A DNA stretch of 64,000 nt from the NCBI GenBank assembly GCA_937907395.1, contig CALCII010000015.1, forward strand, positions 1 to 64,000. Reading direction: 5' to 3'. The translations under genes were made by a program, and so were the position numbers. Shown piece by piece: positions 43,821 to 52,485 of the stretch. The first letter of the stretch is position 1, and each line of letters opens with the position of its first letter. The DNA comes from an uncultured Chitinophagaceae bacterium. Its GTDB lineage: Bacteria; Bacteroidota; Bacteroidia; Chitinophagales; Chitinophagaceae. The notes below the pieces were generated by a model. The model searched no databases. It saw only the letters and a list, made by a program, of their open reading frames with translations, and was not told the origin of the DNA.

Positions 43821-44657
43821 TTAATCGTTCACTTGTTCAAATAACTCACCTGATTTTTTCTTCACTTCAAAATCTTTCATATTCCTGATTTCACCCTGCA
43901 CATCGTACACATCGGTTGCCAATAATGTTTTCAATCGCCATAAGAGGAACATATCTCCGGTAGTATGTTTGGCTTTATTTAAAAACTGGTTGATGATTTT
44001 ACTTCCCTTTTGCCAATCTCCTGTGATAAAAGTTTTCAACTCTGAATCATAAAATGTTTCATCTTTCTGAATGAGTTTCTTTCCTCCTTCCAGCAAACGA
44101 ACGAGCTTCTCTTCATTACAGATTTTATTCCATTCATCGGGATCCACTTCAAATTCACTGGGTGTAATCAAGCGTGCCAGTTTTTTTGCTTTGAGCATTT
44201 CTTTGGGAAGAATACTACTGATCCATTCAGGATAAAATAATTGTCCTTTTTCGTTGAGGAAAGGAAGATTGTTCAGATAGAGGATATAAACCCTGCCCTG
44301 AAAATCCTTCAGCTGACTCATCAGCCAATAATAACCACTTACATCATGTTTGTTCTGTGCCGCCCATATCCATACTTTCTCTTCCGGCTCATTTTGCAAT
44401 TTTTCAATTATTGCTGCTACCAGCTTTGCATCATCCACTTCGCTTGCATCCACTTTACCATCAAGATCACCTCCTGCCAATACAGTACGCCACCAGTTCT
44501 TTCTGTTTTCAATTCCTTCTTCTGTGAAAATATCTTTCAAAGGACCAACCGCATAGTCGTCCTTTACCTGGAATACTTCACCTTTCAAACTTTCGTCTAA
44601 TTCCATCGCCTGTACTAACACAGCTATATCTGCCTCATTAAATACAATATGAATCAT
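43821..44657 (-). CDS. DUF1835/DUF3658-type protein between parE and parC
   Basis: 278 residues, soluble. The N terminus MIHIVFNEADIAVLVQAM and the 'GDLAxGP' like region (VKDDYAVGPLKDIF, about 32-45) match the DUF1835 family; the C-terminal part (ELFEQVND end, GDWQKGSKIINQFL) fits the associated helical domain. Its function is not known. It is clamped between parE (20 nt upstream) and parC (11 nt downstream) in the same operon, so it must be co-transcribed with topoisomerase IV. Confidence 0.8.
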   Translation of the reverse strand: MIHIVFNEADIAVLVQAMELDESLKGEVFQVKDDYAVGPLKDIFTEEGIENRKNWWRTVLAGGDLDGKVDASEVDDAKLVAAIIEKLQNEPEEKVWIWAAQNKHDVSGYYWLMSQLKDFQGRVYILYLNNLPFLNEKGQLFYPEWISSILPKEMLKAKKLARLITPSEFEVDPDEWNKICNEEKLVRLLEGGKKLIQKDETFYDSELKTFITGDWQKGSKIINQFLNKAKHTTGDMFLLWRLKTLLATDVYDVQGEIRNMKDFEVKKKSGELFEQVND

Positions 44658-44677
44658 ATTGGTAACTTATTCGTTTA

Positions 44678-46573
44678 TTAATTCGTTGTTTCTTCTGCCA
44701 GATCCAGTTCGATCTTCAGATTGTCAATGATAAATTCCTGTCTGTCGGGTGTGTTCTTACCCATATAATACTCCAGCAATTGCTGAACATGTGTTTCGGG
44801 TAATAACATCACCGGTTCTTTGCGCATTTCCGGGCCAATGAATCGTGCAAACTCTTCCGGACTGATTTCACCCAATCCTTTAAAACGTGTGATCTCCGGC
44901 TTGCCACCAAGTTTCCTTATAGCAGCCTGCTTTTCGGATTCATCGTAGCAATAAATTGTTTCCTGTTTATTACGCACACGGAACAATGGTGTTTCAAGGA
45001 TAAACACATGGCCATTCTTTACAAGGTCTGGGAAGAACTGAAGGAAAAAGGTCATCAACAGCAACCGGATGTGCATACCATCCACATCAGCATCTGTGGC
45101 AATCACAATATTATTGTAACGTAATCCTTCATACCCATCCTCAATATTCAACGCATGTTGCAGCAGATTGAATTCCTCATTCTCATACACCACCTTCTTG
45201 GTAAGTCCGTAACTGTTTAACGGTTTACCACGCAAACTGAAAACAGCCTGTGTTTCCACATTCCTTGATTTTGTAATACTTCCACTGGCACTATCCCCTT
45301 CCGTAATAAAAATGGTGGTTTCTTTCTGTTTTTCCAGCACTGCATCTTTGTCCTTGCCGGTTGCTTCATCGTTATAATGAAAACGGCAATCTCTTAATTT
45401 CTTATTGTGCAGATTGGCTTTTTTCGCTCTTTCATTGGCCAGTTTTTTAATTCCTGCCAACTCTTTACGTTCCCGCTCATTTTGCTCAATCCGTTTTTTT
45501 AATGCTTCTGCAATGGCAGGATTTTTATGCAGAAATAAATCCAGGTCTCTTGCCAGGAAATCACCTACAAAATTCTTCATGGTAGGCCCACCTTCATAAA
45601 CGGTAGTGGAGCCCAGTTTTGTTTTTGTCTGGCTTTCAAACACCGGTTCCTGCACCCTTACAGAAATAGCAGCACAAATGCTTCCTCGTATATCTGTAGC
45701 ATCATAATCCTTTTTATAAAAATCACGGATGGTTTTAACATACGCTTCCCTGAAAGCTGCCAGATGTGTACCGCCCTGCGTGGTAAACTGTCCGTTTACA
45801 AATGAATAATATTCCTCACCGTATTGATTTTCATGTGTGATGGCCACTTCAATATCATCTCCTTTCAAATGAATGATGGGATAACGCAATTCATCTTCAT
45901 TGGTTTTGCGTTGCAATAAGTCCAGCAACCCGTTTTTTGAAATGTATTTTTTCCCGTTAAGGTTGATGGCTAATCCGGCATTGAGATAACAATAATTCCA
46001 TACCTGATTTTCAATATACTCGTAGAGGTAATGATAATTTTTAAACACAGAATCATCGGGAATAAAATGCACCAGGGTGCCGTTTGATTCGGTGGATTTA
46101 ACTTCTTTATGATCTTTTACCAGGACGCCTTTTTCAAACTCAGCCGTTTTTTCTTTTCCGTCTCTGAAGGCCGTTACTTTGAAATAACTGCTCAATGCAT
46201 TCACAGCTTTTGTACCCACACCATTCAATCCCACTGCTTTCTGAAATACATTGCTGTCGTACTTGGCACCGGTGTTGATCTTACTCACCACATCCACCAC
46301 TTTTCCAAGTGGAATGCCACGCCCGTAATCACGAATCGTTACACCTCCCTTTTCAACAGTAATATCCACTTGCTTTCCATAACCCATCGTATGTTCATCA
46401 ATACAGTTGTCCACCACTTCCTTGAGCAACACATAAATACCATCGTCGGCACTGCTGCCATCGCCCAGTTTACCAATGTACATACCCGGACGAAGACGGA
46501 TGTGCTCCCGCCACTCAAGTGTCCGTATCGAGTCTTCTGTATACTCAAACAGGTTTTTATCTTTTTCTGCCAT
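44678..46573 (-). CDS. parE: DNA topoisomerase IV subunit B
   Basis: 631 residues from the ATG at 46573 (MAEKDKNLFEYTEDSIRTLEW); an in-frame ATG 16 codons upstream is less like the family. GHKL ATPase domain with HIRLRPGMYIGKLGDG (about 24-39), EVVDNCIDEHTMG (about 55-67), GRGIPLGK and GLNGVGTKAVNALS; Toprim metal-binding segment ITEGDSASGSITKSRN near 425 and DADVDGMHIRLL near 500. It energises strand passage by ParC. First gene of the operon. Confidence 0.95.
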   Translation of the reverse strand: MAEKDKNLFEYTEDSIRTLEWREHIRLRPGMYIGKLGDGSSADDGIYVLLKEVVDNCIDEHTMGYGKQVDITVEKGGVTIRDYGRGIPLGKVVDVVSKINTGAKYDSNVFQKAVGLNGVGTKAVNALSSYFKVTAFRDGKEKTAEFEKGVLVKDHKEVKSTESNGTLVHFIPDDSVFKNYHYLYEYIENQVWNYCYLNAGLAINLNGKKYISKNGLLDLLQRKTNEDELRYPIIHLKGDDIEVAITHENQYGEEYYSFVNGQFTTQGGTHLAAFREAYVKTIRDFYKKDYDATDIRGSICAAISVRVQEPVFESQTKTKLGSTTVYEGGPTMKNFVGDFLARDLDLFLHKNPAIAEALKKRIEQNERERKELAGIKKLANERAKKANLHNKKLRDCRFHYNDEATGKDKDAVLEKQKETTIFITEGDSASGSITKSRNVETQAVFSLRGKPLNSYGLTKKVVYENEEFNLLQHALNIEDGYEGLRYNNIVIATDADVDGMHIRLLLMTFFLQFFPDLVKNGHVFILETPLFRVRNKQETIYCYDESEKQAAIRKLGGKPEITRFKGLGEISPEEFARFIGPEMRKEPVMLLPETHVQQLLEYYMGKNTPDRQEFIIDNLKIELDLAEETTN

Positions 46574-46734
46574 GCAATCCTCGTTTTTATCAGTGTTTCT
46601 GATTCCTATCAGGACCGGCAAATATAGGAAAACACAATCCCCCCCTCAGTGGACTAATTGTTCACACCCATGTGAATAATTTTTGGCGTGTAACTAATTA
46701 TTTCTCAAATTCGCAGCATCAAAAAACCTATTGC

Positions 46735-46917
46735 ATGGACGGCAAGATTTATACACTTCTTACAATCTACATCATTTACCTGGTGATTGCCCTTTCAATG
46801 GTATTGTCTACAGGAGCACAACAAGTGTTAACAGCACTTATTTTCGGTGGTGTTGGAATTTTCATTTTCCTCGGTGCATTTATCATCTGGGTACTTAACC
46901 AGAAACAGGAAGATTAA
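46735..46917 (+). CDS. Small two-helix membrane protein
   Basis: 60 residues from the ATG at 46735 (MDGKIYTLLTIYIIYLVIALSM); in-frame upstream codons lack a better start. Two hydrophobic helices (about 6-26 and 32-52), a short Gly-rich turn and a charged tail NQKQED. No named family. It stands alone between parE (divergent) and the TonB-like gene, with no visible terminator. Confidence 0.6.
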   Translation: MDGKIYTLLTIYIIYLVIALSMVLSTGAQQVLTALIFGGVGIFIFLGAFIIWVLNQKQED

Positions 46918-46998
46918 TTCCACATTACTGTAAACGGTTTCAACAATTCCCCTCAAACAACAGCGGAATTTATTTTTATTTCATTCAATCTTTGCAAA

Positions 46999-47457
46999 AT
47001 GAAACCCCTGCTGATGCTTCTCTTTCTAATTGGCAGCAGCAATTCATTTGCCCAGCAACAGGAAGAGATATGGCTCGACAGTTGTTATCAATTTGCACAG
47101 CAAGGTGAAACGGCATTTGAATCTGTATATGTACGGGTACAGCAGGAAGCAGAATGGAACAATAAAAAAGAAACCCTCTCCCGGTTTATAGACCGTTATT
47201 TCGAAAAATATGTTCAAAAACGTGCCGGGGGAAAAATCACTTTCAGCATCCTCATTCACGAAAACGGCAGTGCCTGTTTGTACAAAGTGCAGCCCAATAC
47301 CAATGTTCACCCCGATTACAGGGAATTCAAAGACCTGGTTGGCCAAACCACCTGGAAGCCGGCCCTGCAGAACAATCAGCCGGTAAGAAGCATTAAAGTG
47401 CTGTTTGTTTACTTCGAAGGCAAGTCCGTTACGGTTAAGGAAATGGGTGGCTTCTGA
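46999..47457 (+). CDS. Secreted protein with a TonB C-terminal-like domain
   Basis: 152 residues: signal peptide (1-18, ending SFAQQ), a helical linker (about 22-70), then a domain of about 75 residues (GGKITFSILIHENGSACLYKVQP... WKPALQNNQPVRSIKVLFVYFEG) that follows the TonB_C pattern, including the typical TWKPA-x3-N-x-PV turn. It has no Pro-rich spacer or N-terminal anchor, so it is a soluble periplasmic relative of TonB rather than an energy transducer. Function unknown. Confidence 0.7.
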   Translation: MKPLLMLLFLIGSSNSFAQQQEEIWLDSCYQFAQQGETAFESVYVRVQQEAEWNNKKETLSRFIDRYFEKYVQKRAGGKITFSILIHENGSACLYKVQPNTNVHPDYREFKDLVGQTTWKPALQNNQPVRSIKVLFVYFEGKSVTVKEMGGF

Positions 47458-47531
47458 GAGTTACATTTGATTGTTTCCCCATTTTCAGATAGTTTTACAA
47501 TCATTCAAACAACGGTCTGAAATCATTACAC

Positions 47532-47942
47532 ATGAAACGAGTCCTGACTTTCATTCTTCTAATTTCTTTTTCAGTGCAGTATGCAGCCGGACAGGAAAAA
47601 ACTTCTCCTCAGGCCTTGCATGATACCTATATGGAGCAGGCAAAAAAGAAGCGAATCATTGGATGGACTATGTTTGGAACCGGTATGGCGATGACACTTG
47701 GCGGTGTAGCTAAATCGATGGCTCCTGGGTTTGAAGGAGTTCCCAAAACAGATCCCCGCCTCTTATGGCTACCCGTTGTAGGAATTTTAACCACTTTAGG
47801 AAGTTTTCCCATGCTTTCTAATGCGAATAAACTGGAAAGAAAAGCTGAGTATTATCTGCGCAGCGATAATGCCTTTACAACACCCGGACAGAGGTTTGTA
47901 CCCGATTACCCCGCTATTGGCGTCAGGTTCCGAATCCGGTAA
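47532..47942 (+). CDS. Membrane-associated hypothetical protein
   Basis: 136 residues: signal peptide (1-20, YAAGQ), a short amphipathic helix (ALHDTYMEQAKKKR), two closely spaced hydrophobic helices (about 42-62 and 77-97), and a basic C-terminal strand ending VRFRIR. It resembles small Bacteroidota proteins of unknown function encoded near envelope genes. No named domain. Confidence 0.6.
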   Translation: MKRVLTFILLISFSVQYAAGQEKTSPQALHDTYMEQAKKKRIIGWTMFGTGMAMTLGGVAKSMAPGFEGVPKTDPRLLWLPVVGILTTLGSFPMLSNANKLERKAEYYLRSDNAFTTPGQRFVPDYPAIGVRFRIR

Positions 47943-48055
47943 TGAATCTATTTCTTTATTAATCAATTTGTTACAATTCCAACTTGAAGCAAAACTCAAT
48001 TGTTAAATTGAGATGTTTTTGCTGTCAATCTGTCATTTATTGGATCATATTTCCG

Positions 48056-48063
48056 TAATTTTG
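48056..48063 (+). promoter_or_regulatory. -7 element of miaB
   Basis: TAATTTTG, an exact TAnnTTTG match, 22 nt before the ATG at 48086. No strong -33 TTG at 17-23 nt upstream. Confidence 0.5.
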
Positions 48064-48085
48064 CAGGCACAATTTGCCTTTCGAA

Positions 48086-49510
48086 ATGATGGAATTGACT
48101 ACAGAAAATAAAGTACACGACGAAACCCGCCAGGGAGAAGCTTACGCTCCTTTTTCCAATGATCCCAATCAATATGCACGCAAGTTTTATATTGAAAGCT
48201 ATGGCTGCCAGATGAATTTCAGCGACAGTGAGATTGTTGCAAGTATTTTAAACGGAGCCGGATTTGGTGCCACACGTAATCATGAGGAAGCCGACCTGGT
48301 TCTTCTCAACACCTGCTCTATTCGTGAAAAAGCTGAGCAAACAGTACGCAAGCGTTTAACCGAATTCAGGAAAACAAAAGAAAAAAAGCCGGGTATGCTC
48401 GTGGGCGTACTGGGTTGTATGGCCGAACGTTTGAAAGCAAAATTGCTCGAAGAAGAAAAACTGGTGGACCTGGTGGTGGGGCCCGATGCTTACCGCACAT
48501 TGCCCGGATTGGTGGAGGAAGCCAATGGCGGACAAAAAGCTGTGAATGTATTGCTGAGCCGGGAAGAAACGTATGCAGATATTTCTCCCGTTCGTTTGGA
48601 AAGCAATGGTGTGAGCGCTTTTATATCCATTATGCGGGGTTGCAATAATATGTGCAGCTTCTGCGTGGTTCCGTTTACCAGGGGAAGAGAGCGAAGCCGT
48701 GAACCACAATCCATTATTGCCGAAGCGAAAGATTTACTCGATCGTGGATATAAAGAAGTTACTTTATTGGGACAAAATGTAGACAGTTATTACTGGGTGG
48801 ATGAGACCAATAGTCAAACTGTAACCTTTGCCAACCTGCTCGAAATGGTGGCATTGCTTTCACCCGATCTGCGTGTACGTTTTTCCACATCGCATCCAAA
48901 AGATATTACAGATGAAGTGTTGTTTACGATGGCGAAGTATGAAAACATCTGTAAATACATTCACTTGCCTGTGCAAAGTGGCAACACACGTATTCTTCAA
49001 CTGATGAACCGCACTTATACTCGTGAATGGTATATCGCCAAAGTAGATCGCATACGTGAAATATTGCCTCATTGCGGTATCAGTTCCGATATGATTGCCG
49101 GCTTCTGTACTGAAACAGAAGAAGAACACCAGGATACACTCAGCATCATGGAATACAGCAAGTACGACATGAGCTATATGTTCTTCTATAGTGAACGTCC
49201 GGGTACATTGGCTGCCAAACGTTATGCCGATGATATACCGGATGAAGTAAAGAAAAGACGCTTACAGGAAATTGTTGATTTACAGGGAAAACTCTCCCGT
49301 GAAAGCAACGAAAGGGATCTGGGCCGCACCTTCAAAGTATTGATTGAAGGAAACAGTAAAAAAAGCGATGCAGATTGGATGGGACGTACCTCTCAGAATA
49401 AAGTAATTGTGTTTCCCAAAGAACAATACCAGTTGCAAAAAGGCGATTACGTGAATGTAAAAGTTCTCGATTGCACGCAGGCTACTTTATTGGGAACCAT
49501 TGTTGAATAA
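48086..49510 (+). CDS. miaB: tRNA-2-methylthio-N6-dimethylallyladenosine synthase
   Basis: 474 residues from the ATG at 48086 (a TTG four codons upstream is not needed). Radical SAM methylthiotransferase that modifies A37 of tRNAs reading UNN codons. MTTase cluster ligands C41, C77, C111; radical SAM C186, C190, C193 in CNNMCSFC; a C-terminal TRAM domain (about 405-474, RTFKVLIEGNSKKSDADWMGRTSQNKVIVF). All ligands present. First gene of a plus-strand run with the AAA+ regulator and lptE (32 nt to the next ATG). Confidence 0.95.
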   Translation: MMELTTENKVHDETRQGEAYAPFSNDPNQYARKFYIESYGCQMNFSDSEIVASILNGAGFGATRNHEEADLVLLNTCSIREKAEQTVRKRLTEFRKTKEKKPGMLVGVLGCMAERLKAKLLEEEKLVDLVVGPDAYRTLPGLVEEANGGQKAVNVLLSREETYADISPVRLESNGVSAFISIMRGCNNMCSFCVVPFTRGRERSREPQSIIAEAKDLLDRGYKEVTLLGQNVDSYYWVDETNSQTVTFANLLEMVALLSPDLRVRFSTSHPKDITDEVLFTMAKYENICKYIHLPVQSGNTRILQLMNRTYTREWYIAKVDRIREILPHCGISSDMIAGFCTETEEEHQDTLSIMEYSKYDMSYMFFYSERPGTLAAKRYADDIPDEVKKRRLQEIVDLQGKLSRESNERDLGRTFKVLIEGNSKKSDADWMGRTSQNKVIVFPKEQYQLQKGDYVNVKVLDCTQATLLGTIVE

Positions 49511-49542
49511 TTAATGAAATTAAATCCCTCACCGGTTGAGCT

Positions 49543-50790
49543 ATGGATTTACTAAGTATAAAAAACAGGTTTGGAATAATAGGCAACTCCCCTGCCCTTA
49601 ACCATGCGTTAAATGTGGCAGTGCAAGTGGCTGCAACCGATTTAACCGTTTTAATTAATGGAGAAAGCGGTGTTGGTAAAGAAGTGTTTTCACAAATTAT
49701 TCATTCGCTTTCAACCCGCAAACACAACCCGTTTATTGCGGTAAACTGCGGCGCCATTCCTGAAGGGACCATCGACTCCGAATTATTTGGCCACGAAAAA
49801 GGTTCTTTCACAGGTGCAGTGGAAGCACGTAAAGGATATTTTGAAACAGTAAACGGTGGTACTATTTTCCTTGATGAAATTGGTGAGATGCCATTAGGCA
49901 CTCAGGCTCGTTTGCTTCGTGTATTGGAAACAGGTGAATTCATTCGTGTGGGTTCATCTAAAGTACAAAAGACCGATGTACGTGTAATTGCTGCCACCAA
50001 TAAAGAGTTATTGGAATATACGCATACCAATAAATTCCGGGAAGATTTATATTATCGTTTGAATACCGTTCCTATCCGGGTACCTGCATTGCGTGACAGG
50101 CAGGAAGATATTCCTTTGCTCTTCCGCAAGTTTGCAGTTGATTTTGCAGAGCGTTACAAAACAGCTCCCGTACAATTGGAGAATGATGCAAGGAATTTGC
50201 TGGTGAGTTATCCTTTCCCCGGCAATGTGCGTGAATTAAAAAACCTGGCCGAACAGATTTCCGTTTTATCAACAAATAAAACAGTTACTGCAAAAGATTT
50301 AGCCCAGTTCCTGCCAGAGAAAAATTTCAACCGTTTACCTATGGTGGTTTCACATAATGGAACACAGGCAGGCGGACATGAATTTGCGAATGAACGGGAA
50401 ATTCTGTACAAACTTTTCTTCGACATGAAGAAAGATGTAACGGAATTGAAAAAGATGTTCCTGGAAGTATTACAAACCGGAGGTACACAGGTACAAATGC
50501 CCGGCGGTTTCTTTAATGAAACACTGGTGCCCGAACACAAATCATTGGAAGTACATCACCAACCGGTTGTAACACCATCAACAGCGCAACCTGTGATCCT
50601 GGGCCATAGTGATATACAGGAACACGTGGAAGTGGATGAAAGCCTGAACATCATGGACAAAGAAAAAGAACTCATCATCAAAGCACTGAAAAAACATAAA
50701 GGCAAACGCAGAGATGCCGCTTTGGATCTGGGTATCAGCGAACGTACACTTTACCGTAAACTGAAGGAATATGATATTGAAGACCTTTAG
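49543..50790 (+). CDS. Sigma-54-interacting AAA+ transcriptional regulator without receiver domain
   Basis: 415 residues. The protein starts directly with the AAA+ domain: Walker A GESGVGKE (40-47), GSFTGA loop (87-92, Ser replaces the usual first Ala of GAFTGA), Walker B GTIFLDE (106-112), and R-fingers in REDLYYRLN. A linker of about 110 residues follows (270-380, with a conserved helix VTELKKMFLEVLQ), and a Fis-type helix-turn-helix closes the protein (about 382-412, KGKRRDAALDLGISERTLYRKLKEY). No N-terminal sensor domain is present. Its linked genes are lptE and the secG region, an arrangement common in Bacteroidota; target promoters unknown. Confidence 0.9.
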   Translation: MDLLSIKNRFGIIGNSPALNHALNVAVQVAATDLTVLINGESGVGKEVFSQIIHSLSTRKHNPFIAVNCGAIPEGTIDSELFGHEKGSFTGAVEARKGYFETVNGGTIFLDEIGEMPLGTQARLLRVLETGEFIRVGSSKVQKTDVRVIAATNKELLEYTHTNKFREDLYYRLNTVPIRVPALRDRQEDIPLLFRKFAVDFAERYKTAPVQLENDARNLLVSYPFPGNVRELKNLAEQISVLSTNKTVTAKDLAQFLPEKNFNRLPMVVSHNGTQAGGHEFANEREILYKLFFDMKKDVTELKKMFLEVLQTGGTQVQMPGGFFNETLVPEHKSLEVHHQPVVTPSTAQPVILGHSDIQEHVEVDESLNIMDKEKELIIKALKKHKGKRRDAALDLGISERTLYRKLKEYDIEDL

Positions 50791-51403
50791 AACTGAGAAT
50801 AAAGAACAAGGAAGGCTTAATGCAGAAGGCAGAAGGCAGAAGGCAAAAGGCACTGAGCATTCAGCATTACGCACTCAGCATTATGCTTTCAGCTTTGGGC
50901 ATTCAGCATTACGCATTCAGCATTTCGCATTGGGCCTTTTATTTTTGGCTTTTTCTTCCTGCTACTCATTTAAAGACGTTTCCATTCCACCTGAAGTAAA
51001 AACTGTGCGGATACAATATTTCGAAAACCGTGCACGGATTGTAAATCCTCAGTTGAGTCAGCGCTTATCCGATAAACTTCGGCAGAAAGTGGTGAATCAA
51101 ACAAGGCTCACACAAACGAATAATGATGAGGCACATTATGATATCAGCGGACAAATCACTGATTATTATGTGTCCACATCAGGTATATCCGGACAACGTG
51201 CAGCGTCCAACCGTTTGAATGTAACAGTTCATGTGATTTTCAAAAACAGGCTCGACGATAAAAAAAGTTTTGAAACTGATATCACCCGCAATTTTGATTT
51301 TGATGCCAGCCTTTCCCTTAACCAGGCAGAGAGTCAGCTTACTGATCAGATTGTACAGAATATGGTAGACGATATCTTCAACCGCATTTTTTCAAACTGG
51401 TAA
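50771..51403 (+). CDS. lptE: LPS-assembly lipoprotein LptE, N terminus encoded by heptamer repeats
   Basis: The mature part (from C64 on) fits LptE of Bacteroidota: CYSFKDVSIPPEVKTVRIQYFENRA, then VNQTRLTQTNNDEAHYDISGQITDYYVSTSG. It plugs the LptD barrel that inserts LPS in the outer membrane. The lipobox FSSC (C64) is preceded by the hydrophobic stretch ALGLLFLA. The only ATG in frame is at 50771, inside the end of the AAA+ regulator gene, which gives an n-region of about 50 residues, read through a 17-unit heptamer array (50816-50934). A TTG at 50930 would give too short a signal. The true start is thus not settled and the signal peptide n-region is repeat-encoded. Confidence 0.75.
   Translation: MILKTFRTENKEQGRLNAEGRRQKAKGTEHSALRTQHYAFSFGHSALRIQHFALGLLFLAFSSCYSFKDVSIPPEVKTVRIQYFENRARIVNPQLSQRLSDKLRQKVVNQTRLTQTNNDEAHYDISGQITDYYVSTSGISGQRAASNRLNVTVHVIFKNRLDDKKSFETDITRNFDFDASLSLNQAESQLTDQIVQNMVDDIFNRIFSNW
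50816..50934. repeat. Heptanucleotide repeat array B (17 units)
   Basis: Seventeen consecutive 7-mers, each C-N5-G: CTTAATG, CAGAAGG (three times), CAAAAGG, CACTGAG, CATTCAG, CATTACG, CACTCAG, CATTATG, CTTTCAG, CTTTGGG, CATTCAG, CATTACG, CATTCAG, CATTTCG, CATTGGG. Within it the 17-bp GCATTCAGCATTACGCA is repeated exactly at 50857 and 50899, 42 bp (six heptamers) apart. The orientation of the motif (CATTACG) is the complement of that in array A (CGTAATG). It overlaps the coding start of lptE. Confidence 0.9.
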
Positions 51404-51420
51404 TTTCCTATCTTGGCTCC

Positions 51421-52482
51421 ATGAATGTGAGGCAGTTTCATCTGGCAATAAAAGATCCTTTTGAGTTTACACAACTTTCAAAAGGAGAACTCAATGAGAT
51501 CACGTCCCGTTATCCATGGTTTGCTGCTGCTCATTTCTTATCCGGCATTAAAGCAACTAAAGAAGCAGATCTTAATGCAGATAAGCTGGTGCAAAAAGCA
51601 TTGCTATATACCGATAACCCGGCATGGTTCAACTGGCAACTGCATCATTTACATCAGCCACAACAAACAGTCACTGTTTTACCTGCCGCATTAAATGAAG
51701 AAGCAGTTTCTGAAGATGAAACAGACGCTGCATTAGACGCTGATACCATTGTTGCCGCTACTGATGAACTGGAACAAACAGTTCAGGAACAGGAAGCCGA
51801 AAAAGAATTAGATGCAGAAGCATTACTGGAAGCGATTGATGAAACAGAACTGGTGGAGCAACAAGTGGAAGCTGAAAAAACACTGGATGCCGAAACCATT
51901 GTTACTGCTGCAGATGATCTCGAAATGGCAGAACAACAGGCAGAAACAGATCTGCAACTGAATGCCGAATCCCTTGTGGAAGCAGTTACCGAAATAGAAG
52001 TGGAAGCTGTGCAGCAGGAGCATGAAGTGGAGGCAGATGCGGCCATCACTGTTGAATCCTCCGAAAAAGTGGAACAATTGATGGCGTCCATCAAAGAAGC
52101 TGCCGATCAACCCGGAACGCTCAGTTTTGAACCTTTTCATACGGTCGATTACTTTGCCTCACAGGGCATCAAACTGCAGGAAGAGAAGCTGGGGAACGAC
52201 CAGTTGAGCAAACAGGTGAAAACCTTCACCCAGTGGCTCAAATCCATGAAAAAGATCTACAACGAAGAGAAACAGGAACTGGATCAGCAGTCGGAACAAT
52301 CGGTGATCAAAATTGCAGATGTAAGCAACAAAGAAAGTGAAATCATCACCGAAACCATGGCCCAGGTACTCATTCAGCAAGGCAAAAAGGGAAAAGCCAT
52401 TGAAGTATACCGCAAATTAAGTTTGCTGCATCCCGAAAAAAGCGCTTATTTTGCCGACCAAATTGCGCAATTAAAATCTTAA
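51421..52482 (+). CDS. Acidic protein with four tandem 25-residue repeats
   Basis: 353 residues. An N-terminal conserved region (1-78: DPFEFTQLSKGELNEITSRYPWFAAAHFLSG), an acidic central linker whose residues 104-203 are exactly four tandem 25-residue units (consensus xLDAExIVxAxDELExxxQQxEAE), a middle helical part, and a C-terminal TPR-like helix pair (about 308-350: ETMAQVLIQQGKKGKAIEVYRKLSLLHPEKSAYFADQI). Homologues of N- and C-terminal parts occur in Bacteroidota next to secG, where function is unknown. The repeats look like a recent expansion. It ends 3 nt before secG. Confidence 0.8.
   Translation: MNVRQFHLAIKDPFEFTQLSKGELNEITSRYPWFAAAHFLSGIKATKEADLNADKLVQKALLYTDNPAWFNWQLHHLHQPQQTVTVLPAALNEEAVSEDETDAALDADTIVAATDELEQTVQEQEAEKELDAEALLEAIDETELVEQQVEAEKTLDAETIVTAADDLEMAEQQAETDLQLNAESLVEAVTEIEVEAVQQEHEVEADAAITVESSEKVEQLMASIKEAADQPGTLSFEPFHTVDYFASQGIKLQEEKLGNDQLSKQVKTFTQWLKSMKKIYNEEKQELDQQSEQSVIKIADVSNKESEIITETMAQVLIQQGKKGKAIEVYRKLSLLHPEKSAYFADQIAQLKS
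51730..52029 (+). repeat. Four tandem 75-bp coding repeats
   Basis: Residues 104-128, 129-153, 154-178 and 179-203 of the protein at 51421 align without gaps: ALDADTIVAATDELEQ..., ELDAEALLEAIDETEL..., TLDAETIVTAADDLEM..., QLNAESLVEAVTEIEV.... All units are strongly acidic with few basic residues. Confidence 0.85.
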
Positions 52483-52485
52483 ACA

